Below are positions 6,982 to 13,820 of a DNA stretch of 14,976 nucleotides, piece by piece (position 1 is the stretch's first letter; each line of letters opens with the position of its first letter). Below the pieces are notes generated by a model. That model saw nothing but the letters and a program-made list of their open reading frames with translations. It was not told where the DNA came from and did not search any database. Both the position numbers and the translations under genes were made by a program. Source of the DNA: Candidatus Fermentibacteraceae bacterium (GTDB lineage Bacteria > Fermentibacterota > Fermentibacteria > Fermentibacterales > JCC-6); NCBI GenBank assembly GCA_030596465.1, contig JAUVJW010000019.1:1-14976 (forward strand), written 5' to 3'.

Positions 6982-9900
6982 ATGCTCCTTCATGCTAAAT
7001 ATTTCACCGTTTTATTTGCAGCATTTTTTCTCTGCTCATCTGCTGTGGCTCAGGTTCCTGACCCGGTTGCGAATGAAGAGACAGGCGCAATTTTAAGAAG
7101 AGCACAGGAAGAACTGGAGAATCTGGAAACCCAGATTATGCGCGAAGAGGAAAGGCTTGCCAGAATAGAAGCCGAATTGATACAGCTTCGTCGCCAGCGT
7201 TCTATTCTTTTCAGCGCACAGTCTGCTTTTGAGCTGGGGGAGGAGTTGTATACCAGTGGCTCTATTGTCTGGGCTCGGGATGCTTTTATCTCTGTTGCGG
7301 AGAATTTCCCGGAATCTGATTATTACGATGCCGCGCTGTTTCGTCTTGAATTAATATATTTCGAGTTACAGGATTATGAGGCTACAGTCAGCTACTTTGA
7401 GAAGCTCAAGGCAGTGTCTCCAGGTTTCGAATATGCGGATATTGCAGTTATTGTTGGAGGGCTTGCTGAGTATCACATGGGTGAATTCGGCGCGGCCCGA
7501 ACCACATTGCAACAGGTAACCCCTTCCGGCGACAACACCTCGCTTGCCGCATATCTTATTGCAGTAACCTATGTGGCAGAGAAAAACAACGAGGCCGCAA
7601 TTATAGAGCTTCAGAAGGTAGTTGATCAGGCTGGTAGAAACGAGACTGGTATTGCCGACAGAGCAAGGATTGCCATAGCACAGATATATGTTGATCAGGG
7701 ACAGCTTGATCAGGCTTCTGTTGAGTACCGGAAAGTTTCTCCATTCAGTGCCTATTATGATGTCGCGATGCTCGGCCTTACCTGGACTTATATGCGCCAG
7801 GAGGAATATCAGGACGCCTACAATCTTGCGGAAAGGATACTTGAGGAGATACCCGGTTCTGAACTCTGCAGCGAATTTGAGCTCGCAATGGCAAACTGCG
7901 CTCTGGGAGCACAGGATATTGACATAGCAATTTCCATGTACAGACAGCTTATGGATGATTACGGATCGACCGGTGATTTATATGATACCTTCCGTTCCGG
8001 GGAGGATGTGTCTGACCAGTACGATTCCGAACGGGACAGACTGGACAGGATACGCCTGGGGCTTACAGAGCTGAAAGAAGAAGCCTATATGCAGGGCGAT
8101 ATGGAGCTTGTTGCTCTTATTGAGAAAGAAGAGGCTTCTCTCAGAGCCCTTTTTGTAGATATTTCTGGATTTGAAGCATCACTTTCAATGCCGGTTGGTA
8201 TGGATTCTGAGACTATGCTTCAGGAGATGAACAGGCTGATAGCCGCCTCCAGAGCCAGCTCTGAGCGACTCGCCCTGGAAATAGAGAACACCCAGACTAT
8301 TGTTGATTATGCCGGCAGTGAAGCGGACAGGCAGGAGCTGTTGCAGCTTGAAGAAGAAGTTTCCAGGATTCGTCTGGCTTTACAGGACCTGGCAAGTAAA
8401 ATGGATTCAGGAATGGCTGCCGACCACGACTGGATGCAGGAGACTCAGTACGGTATAGCCATTGCGACCTTCATAGACAGAGAACTGAAAAGAGATTCGC
8501 TTAACTACCTTGGTGCTTATTACAACGCCGGAATAGCAGACAGTTATGCGGATGGAGACAGTGTCAGAGCTGAAGCCCTGAGTGAGCAGAGACGGTCTGA
8601 AACAATCTCACTTCAGGCTAGAATAGATGAATCCGGAATTGAGTGCGCAAGCTATTTTGAGGAGTATCTTGCTCACTATCCTGAGAGCAGATTCACAGCG
8701 GACATTTATGTACGTCTGGCACAGTTGTACTACGAGATAGATAAGAACAGTTATCTGGATAGAACTGCTACGGCGGGTGGAGATTTCATTCCGGCGGATT
8801 ATTCCAGAACCATAGATCTGTATCAAAAGGTCTTGAATCAGTATCCCAACAGTGAAGTAGAAGATATTGCCCTCTATTCGCTTGGCTATGCCCTTAATGA
8901 AATGGGAGATCCAGTGGGTGCTGTGGCCAGTTACAGGCGACTTCTTTCTGAGTTTCCAGACAGTCCTCTTGCCCCTGAGACTTATCTCAGAGCAGGAGAC
9001 TTTTTCTTTGATTCCTTTGAGTTTGACAGCGCTTTTGTTTTTTACAACCAGATTCTTAGCTATCCGGGCGCCGGTTCTACCATCTATCAGTTCGGTATTT
9101 ACAAACTGGGTTGGACCGCTTATCTGCTTAATGAATACGAACACTCAATTGCTCTGTTCGGATACCTCATCAGAGACAGCCACAGAATGGACGAACTGGG
9201 ACTTGAGAGGCGTACAGATATGGTTAGCGAGGCAGTGGAATACCTCGCTCATGACTTCATGGAGCAGAAATCAGGTCCTCCGGTACTGCTTGCAACCAAT
9301 TTCCTGGATTCGTTCGGCGATGATCAGGTTACCGTTGATGTTCTTACTCAGATGGGTGATTTTTATATAGAGCAGGGGTTCTGGTTGGAATCAATAGAAT
9401 CTTATCATTCGCTTCTTCAAAGAGATCCTTACAACTCTGCCGCTCCTTTTATTCAGTCCAGAATCGCTGTGGCGTATGAAGGCGCCGGGGACTATGCAAG
9501 CGCTGCTTCGGCCAGGGAGCAGATTGTCGAAAGGTATGGTATTCAGAGTGAATGGGCCAGTATGTCGGGAGATTCTTCTATTCTCGGAGAGGTTGATTCT
9601 CTTCGTGCTTCTGCTCTTGAGCATTCTATTCAGTATCATGCCCAGCAGGTTGCTGAAGCAGAGGGAGATTCTCAACAGGCCATTCAGAATTATTCAAGTC
9701 TTATAGAAAAGATTGAACTTTATCTTACGGATTATGGGAATACCAGACAGGCATATGATTTTAAATTCCTCCTTGGTGATTCTTACTACAACACAGGAAA
9801 TCTCGCCAGGGCAGGTGCTGTTTATCTTGAAGTTGTTTACGACAGTACCTCAGCTCAGCAGAGAGAAAATGCGGCAGTCAATGCTTTCAGTGCTTTTAGT

Positions 9901-11394
9901 CAGGCATACGATCAGTCTGGAGCCGACAGCCTCTTCCTGAGGGAGAAAATGCACGAAATCGGCATGCTCTACGCAGATAACTATCCATCGGGAGAGTACG
10001 CCGCGCAGTTCCTTTTTAATGATGCCGGTAATCACTACAATGCGAATGACTTCATCACTGCTCGCGAGTCTTATATGAGGATATTCAACGAGTTCTCCGG
10101 GTCAGAATACACGGCCAGAGCGGCCAGGTTCCTTGCGTCAGCCTACGAGGCGGAACAGATGTTTTCAGATGCCGAATTGTGGTATGGAAGAGCCGCCGAT
10201 GCCGCTGCAATTACAGGTGAAGATCTTGGTGCCGATGTAGCTGCACTGGCAGCAGCGGTTTCATACAGAGATGCAGAAGCTCTCGCGCAGTCGGAGGATA
10301 CAGAATCTCTACTTATGGCAGCGGCGAGATATGAAGAGTCAGCCTTGTCACATCCGGGTACCGATGTTGCTCCGGTCGCCTTGTACGATGCCGGTGAGAC
10401 TTATGGAAAGGCTGGAGATATCACAAGTGCTATCAGAGTTTTTACCACACTTGCGAATACTTACCCTGAAGCTCCTCAGGCCCCCGAAGGTATGATGCGT
10501 GCGGCATACCTCGCAATGGAGGCGGAGCATTTCATTCTAGCGGGAGATACTTACCTGGAAGCCTTCAATCGTTTCCCAATGGCGGAGGGAATGCATACTG
10601 CTTTGTACAGTTCTGCTGTTGCCTACGAAAGCGGTGGTGCTGATGGATTGGCAATCAGTGTGTATAACCGCATTATAGACGAGCAGGCCGCATCACCCGA
10701 GACAATGGTTATTGCTCTTGGGAAAACCGGAGATTATCTGTATGATGCCCACGACTATATAGGTGCAAGGCAAAAGTATATAGCATGTGTTGAAACATAC
10801 GATATCTACAGAGAAGGACCTTCTGTTGATGCTGCCAGGGGAGCTTTCCGCATAGGTGAGATTATAAGGTTTAACTACGACGCGATGGTTGTTACTCCAG
10901 AGAATGTTCAGCAGAAAGCTCAGTTGAAAGGCGAAGTTGAGAGCTGGTATGGTAAATCACTTACCTACAATGTGGATACCTGGTTTATGGCGTCCTGCGT
11001 AAGAGCAGGTGAATTGTACGAAGACTTTGCCAATTCAGTAGCCTTTATGGATCCACCGCCTGAATTGCCCGACGATGCTATCGACGAATTCTATAACCAG
11101 TTGTACATTCAATTCTACGAACCAGAGGTACAGAAGGCCATTAACATTTACATAACTGCGGTGGAAAAAGCGGTTTCCGCAGGTGTGGATAACGAATGGG
11201 TGACTCAAGCCGCGGACAATCTTGAGTTGCTTGCGCCTGGAACCGTATCGATGCTTGGGCTTCCCGGTTATGAGTTAGAGGTTTTTGTACCGGAGCCTGT
11301 TGAAGAAGGCACAACCGGTGAAGGAGAACTGGTGGAGCAGACCGGTGACGAGGCATCTGGTGATTCAGTGCCGGGAGAGGGGGCTGGTCAGTGA
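6982..11394 (+). CDS. Giant periplasmic coiled-coil and TPR-repeat protein (CpoB/YbgF-like layout)
   Basis: This 1470-residue protein has a signal peptide (1-23, cleavage after AVA), then a Glu/Arg/Leu-rich coiled coil (about 34-75), then long arrays of TPR and Sel1-like helical hairpins. Typical repeats are ARDAFISVAENFPESDYYDA (98-117) and, downstream, SEFPDSPLAPETYLRAGDFF. A non-TPR, charged helical insertion sits at about 330-490 and separates two TPR blocks. The C-terminus (about 1435-1470) is a Gly/Glu-rich, probably disordered tail. Coiled coil followed by TPR is the layout of CpoB/YbgF of the Tol-Pal system, here enlarged more than fivefold. The ATG at 6982 has only weak AGG elements upstream, so it may depend on translational coupling to the barrel gene. 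The stop overlaps the next start by 4 nt (GTGA). A scaffold role bridging the outer membrane to the inner-membrane motor is inferred from context. TPR assignment is confident; its partners are unknown. Confidence 0.85.
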   Translation: MLLHAKYFTVLFAAFFLCSSAVAQVPDPVANEETGAILRRAQEELENLETQIMREEERLARIEAELIQLRRQRSILFSAQSAFELGEELYTSGSIVWARDAFISVAENFPESDYYDAALFRLELIYFELQDYEATVSYFEKLKAVSPGFEYADIAVIVGGLAEYHMGEFGAARTTLQQVTPSGDNTSLAAYLIAVTYVAEKNNEAAIIELQKVVDQAGRNETGIADRARIAIAQIYVDQGQLDQASVEYRKVSPFSAYYDVAMLGLTWTYMRQEEYQDAYNLAERILEEIPGSELCSEFELAMANCALGAQDIDIAISMYRQLMDDYGSTGDLYDTFRSGEDVSDQYDSERDRLDRIRLGLTELKEEAYMQGDMELVALIEKEEASLRALFVDISGFEASLSMPVGMDSETMLQEMNRLIAASRASSERLALEIENTQTIVDYAGSEADRQELLQLEEEVSRIRLALQDLASKMDSGMAADHDWMQETQYGIAIATFIDRELKRDSLNYLGAYYNAGIADSYADGDSVRAEALSEQRRSETISLQARIDESGIECASYFEEYLAHYPESRFTADIYVRLAQLYYEIDKNSYLDRTATAGGDFIPADYSRTIDLYQKVLNQYPNSEVEDIALYSLGYALNEMGDPVGAVASYRRLLSEFPDSPLAPETYLRAGDFFFDSFEFDSAFVFYNQILSYPGAGSTIYQFGIYKLGWTAYLLNEYEHSIALFGYLIRDSHRMDELGLERRTDMVSEAVEYLAHDFMEQKSGPPVLLATNFLDSFGDDQVTVDVLTQMGDFYIEQGFWLESIESYHSLLQRDPYNSAAPFIQSRIAVAYEGAGDYASAASAREQIVERYGIQSEWASMSGDSSILGEVDSLRASALEHSIQYHAQQVAEAEGDSQQAIQNYSSLIEKIELYLTDYGNTRQAYDFKFLLGDSYYNTGNLARAGAVYLEVVYDSTSAQQRENAAVNAFSAFSQAYDQSGADSLFLREKMHEIGMLYADNYPSGEYAAQFLFNDAGNHYNANDFITARESYMRIFNEFSGSEYTARAARFLASAYEAEQMFSDAELWYGRAADAAAITGEDLGADVAALAAAVSYRDAEALAQSEDTESLLMAAARYEESALSHPGTDVAPVALYDAGETYGKAGDITSAIRVFTTLANTYPEAPQAPEGMMRAAYLAMEAEHFILAGDTYLEAFNRFPMAEGMHTALYSSAVAYESGGADGLAISVYNRIIDEQAASPETMVIALGKTGDYLYDAHDYIGARQKYIACVETYDIYREGPSVDAARGAFRIGEIIRFNYDAMVVTPENVQQKAQLKGEVESWYGKSLTYNVDTWFMASCVRAGELYEDFANSVAFMDPPPELPDDAIDEFYNQLYIQFYEPEVQKAINIYITAVEKAVSAGVDNEWVTQAADNLELLAPGTVSMLGLPGYELEVFVPEPVEEGTTGEGELVEQTGDEASGDSVPGEGAGQ

Positions 11395-11825
11395 CACGCA
11401 TATTTTCTGTTATATTACTCATGCTGACTTGCGCTACAGTTTACGGTCAGGGAGCAACTATGGAGGGTGGTCGTCTTATCCTTGAAGAGATCACCATTCA
11501 GGGTGAATTGCGGACGCCGCAGGCTTTGTTTCTTATGTTGAAGAGTACTCCGGACTTGAGTAATGTTCTTCTGGAGAGAAGTTTTCTTGAGGATGTTGTC
11601 AGGCCAATTTATCCAGGTGCTTTTGCGTCAGAGACAAGCTTTTCACTTACCGCGAGGCATTCGAATGCCATGCCTGTTTATGTAAGATATGGTACGGTAG
11701 CCGTTCTTGGTGGCCTGAGTACATGGAAGTATGTTGAAGGAGATGGAAAAACAGGCATGACATTCGCCATAATGGCTGGCCTTGATTTAGTAGGTAATTT
11801 GCTGTATGACCTTGTAGGTCGATAG
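11391..11825 (+). CDS. Small exported protein of unknown family between the TPR and ExbB genes
   Basis: This 144-residue product begins with a signal peptide (MTRIFSVILLMLTCATVYG, cleavage near residues 19-21). A conserved-looking segment follows (about 31-66): LEEITIQGELRTPQALFLM, then a short helix, then LLERSFLEDVVRPIYPG. The C-terminal 45 residues contain two hydrophobic stretches (about VRYGTVAVLGGLS and GMTFAIMAGLDLVGNLLY) that could form a membrane hairpin or a small hydrophobic core. GTG at 11391 overlaps the TPR gene's stop codon in GTGA, and a purine-rich GGAGAGGGGG lies upstream, so it is translationally coupled. It is placed between the scaffold and the motor genes, which suggests an accessory subunit of the same machine. 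I do not recognise a named family and assign no function. Confidence 0.75.
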   Translation: MTRIFSVILLMLTCATVYGQGATMEGGRLILEEITIQGELRTPQALFLMLKSTPDLSNVLLERSFLEDVVRPIYPGAFASETSFSLTARHSNAMPVYVRYGTVAVLGGLSTWKYVEGDGKTGMTFAIMAGLDLVGNLLYDLVGR

Positions 11826-11844
11826 ATTAACAAATGGTTAAAGA

Positions 11845-11850
11845 GAGGAG
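11845..11850 (+). promoter_or_regulatory. Shine-Dalgarno that decides the ExbB-type start
   Basis: GAGGAG stands 7 nt before ATG 11858, while no ribosome site precedes the in-frame ATG at 11834. Starting at 11858 also leaves a clean signal peptide (MRGNLFPLLIALVVLILPG) rather than one with eight extra polar residues. Confidence 0.65.
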
Positions 11851-11857
11851 TCCCTTA

Positions 11858-12718
11858 ATGCGTGGAAACTTGTTTCCCCTGCTGATAGCTCTTGTTGTTC
11901 TGATTTTACCTGGTGCTGTTCTGGCGCGGGGCGAGGAAGCGACCGATGTTGATTCCACAATGGTTGCAGAGGGAGATTCCACTGCCACTGATTCAATTAT
12001 CGTTGAAGAAGAAGCAGAAATTGTTGCAGATACAACGGAAACTGATGAGGTGGTAGAAGAAGAGGTTGAAGAAGAAAAGGGTGATATATTCAGTAAATTC
12101 GCGCAGTTCTTTCGACAGGGTGGACCTGCCATGTGGGTCATTCTGTTCTTCTTCGGAGTTGGAACGGTGATTTTTGTTGAAAGGATTTTTTTCCTTTTTG
12201 GAACCGCCCGGGCTAAGCCGGAAGCGCTTATGGCTAAAATCGCTTCACTTATTCGCAAGGGTAGTATTGAAGGAGCAATAGCGGCTACAAGTGAGGAGAA
12301 ATCCCCACTGTCCAAAATAATTGAGGCCGCACTAAGGAATTACAAGGGAACAGAGCGTGATATTCAGAACGCTGTTGATGAAATGGCACTTGCTGAACTG
12401 CCAAGAATTAATGCCAGAATCGGCTATCTGGGTATGTTGGCGAATGTTGCCACAATGGTTGGTCTGCTTGGTACAATATTTGGTCTTATTGCGGCGTTTG
12501 CAGCTGTTGCGGCAGCCGATCCAGAGCAGAAGAGTGTTCTTCTTGCGAACGGTATTTCGCAGGCGATGAATACAACAGCTTTTGGACTTATCGCTGCCAT
12601 TCCAATGCTTGTGGCTCATGCAGTTCTTACTGCAAAAGCTGACAGCCTGGTAGATGATATTGACAGATACAGTGTGATGGTTATGAATATGCTGGCACAG
12701 GCCCGAAGGGAAGCCTAA
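11858..12718 (+). CDS. ExbB/TolQ/MotA-family proton-channel protein with exported acidic leader
   Basis: Family members form the pentameric inner-membrane stator around ExbD/TolR and use the proton motive force. This 286-residue protein has an N-terminal signal-like segment (1-23, GAVLA before Arg24) and an acidic Thr/Val/Glu-rich stretch (about 26-75). The standard core follows: TM1 at about 90-113, a cytoplasmic loop rich in helices (115-187), TM2 at about 188-217 with MVGLLGTIFGL (200-210), and TM3 at about 236-257 with NTTAFGLIAAIPMLVAH (238-254). Thr206 and Thr239/240 correspond to the polar channel-lining Thr positions of the family. The start at 11858 is chosen from Shine-Dalgarno spacing. 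The stop overlaps the next gene in TAATG. The acidic leader is absent from E. coli ExbB and TolQ and would face the periplasm. Family confidence is high; whether it serves TonB-, Tol- or gliding-type work is not decided by sequence. Confidence 0.92.
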   Translation: MRGNLFPLLIALVVLILPGAVLARGEEATDVDSTMVAEGDSTATDSIIVEEEAEIVADTTETDEVVEEEVEEEKGDIFSKFAQFFRQGGPAMWVILFFFGVGTVIFVERIFFLFGTARAKPEALMAKIASLIRKGSIEGAIAATSEEKSPLSKIIEAALRNYKGTERDIQNAVDEMALAELPRINARIGYLGMLANVATMVGLLGTIFGLIAAFAAVAAADPEQKSVLLANGISQAMNTTAFGLIAAIPMLVAHAVLTAKADSLVDDIDRYSVMVMNMLAQARREA

Positions 12719-13278
12719 TGGCAAAAGCTGCATCGGGGCGAAGCAGAACAGTTAAGCACATACCGGAAATAGATCTTCTTCCGGTAATGAATTTGTTCTG
12801 CTGTATAATCCCGTTCCTGCTGTTCAGCGCTACATTTCTTGAGGTAACTGTTATAGAGATGTCGGCCACAGAGGGTATAGGCAGCTCTGGCGGTGGAGCA
12901 ACCGCTAACCTCATGCGCTCAGAAGAAGAAAGGCTTCAGCCGAAGATTATTATCACGGAGCAGGAGATGTTTATTGGTACTGCCAGTGGATCGGCTCATG
13001 TTGCTTACGCTCTTGAGATAGAACGGAACGGGGAGATGATTATTACTTTCCCCTGGGACTCCCTTTCACTGAAGCTCACAGAGGTACACGACCTTCTTAC
13101 TGAGGCTTATCCACAGATAGAATTCCGCAAAATCACTGTCTTAACGGTAGAAGAAACAAGATACGACAACATTATACAAGCAATTGATCTCGCAGGTGCT
13201 GTCGGGTTTGATCAACCTGGTCTTCAGGTTGCTCCCTCCGCGTCAGTTGCTTCTGCCATGGCTGGGGGTGGAAGCTGA
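12718..13278 (+). CDS. ExbD/TolR-like protein lacking the canonical TM aspartate
   Basis: ExbD/TolR proteins have a short cytoplasmic tail, one TM helix whose Asp carries protons, and a periplasmic domain. The 186-residue product shows the family entry EIDLLPV (17-23), a TM helix (about 24-41) and a periplasmic domain. The domain ends with the family-like segment ITVLTVEETRYDNIIQAIDL, a Gly/Ala-rich tail following. Compared with E. coli ExbD (EINVTPFID, Asp25), this protein reads EIDLLPVMN, placing Asn25 at the protonatable position. The nearest acidic residue, Asp19, lies before the helix. The gene shares one base with its neighbours at each end (TAATG before, TGATG after) and is immediately followed by a second ExbD with the Asp intact, so it is likely a structural partner in a heterodimer. 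Alignment was made by eye. Confidence 0.85.
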   Translation: MAKAASGRSRTVKHIPEIDLLPVMNLFCCIIPFLLFSATFLEVTVIEMSATEGIGSSGGGATANLMRSEEERLQPKIIITEQEMFIGTASGSAHVAYALEIERNGEMIITFPWDSLSLKLTEVHDLLTEAYPQIEFRKITVLTVEETRYDNIIQAIDLAGAVGFDQPGLQVAPSASVASAMAGGGS

Positions 13279-13820
13279 TGAGTTCACCCTCAAAACGCCA
13301 TGTTCCACTACTGCTCGGTTCGGGGAAATCGGTGGTACTAAACCGGGGCGGGGGCAAAAGGGTCATTCTTAATCTGACTTCAATGATTGACATGTTCACG
13401 ATTCTGCTTGTTTTCCTGTTGAAAAGCTATTCGGCGGATGGTCAGCTCGTGACGGTCAGTGATCAGTTGACTCTTCCCAAGGCGAGAGCTGAAAAGAAAG
13501 TTGAGCTGAAACTTGAGATACAGGTCAACAATTCTGTAATAGTTGTTGATGGTGATCCGCTTATCACTGTTGATGAAGAGCTACTTGGATCAGGCAACTC
13601 AATACCTGCCCTTGTTGTCAGGCTCAGAGATCACATGGAATACTCCAGGCTTACCAGAGGTACACTTACTGAGGATGACATGAAGATCAACATCCAGGGA
13701 GACGTGGCTGTGCCGGCGATTCTTATTCAGAGGGTTATGGCAAGTTGTTCGGAAGCCGGTTATGTAGGGCAGAACCTGGCTGTTATCAAGATCGCCTCCA
13801 ACGAAGGTGGTGAAGACTGA
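13278..13820 (+). CDS. ExbD/TolR-like protein with intact TM aspartate
   Basis: This is the second ExbD/TolR-type subunit, 180 residues. A basic cytoplasmic N-terminus (1-30) leads into LNLTSMIDMFTILLVFLLKS (31-50), with Asp38 at the conserved proton-carrying position. The periplasmic part begins with the usual post-TM stretch (VTVSDQLTLPKA, about 58-69) and includes KLEIQVNNSVIVVDGDPL. It ends with the family's terminal fold, INIQGDVAVPAILIQRVMAS, then a segment ending LAVIKIA. It overlaps the preceding gene by one base (TGATG) and the following gene likewise, so stoichiometric synthesis by coupled translation is likely. It should supply the only TM Asp if it pairs with the Asn-bearing paralogue. 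Family call is confident; the heterodimer is inference. Confidence 0.9.
   Translation: MSSPSKRHVPLLLGSGKSVVLNRGGGKRVILNLTSMIDMFTILLVFLLKSYSADGQLVTVSDQLTLPKARAEKKVELKLEIQVNNSVIVVDGDPLITVDEELLGSGNSIPALVVRLRDHMEYSRLTRGTLTEDDMKINIQGDVAVPAILIQRVMASCSEAGYVGQNLAVIKIASNEGGED

Noticed and set aside
8608..9144. 178-codon open frame on the minus strand inside the TPR gene
   Set aside because: The plus frame is a continuous 1470-residue TPR protein with a signal peptide; the antisense frame has no recognisable domain or ribosome site.
11827..12315. Ser/Thr-rich open frame on the minus strand
   Set aside because: It is the antisense of the acidic leader and first helix of the ExbB gene; its composition reflects GAA/GAT codons read backwards.
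12718..13278. Possibility that the first ExbD is a pseudogene because of the missing Asp
   Set aside because: The frame is intact, tightly coupled to both neighbours, and keeps the family's TM and periplasmic fold segments, which suggests a maintained subunit.
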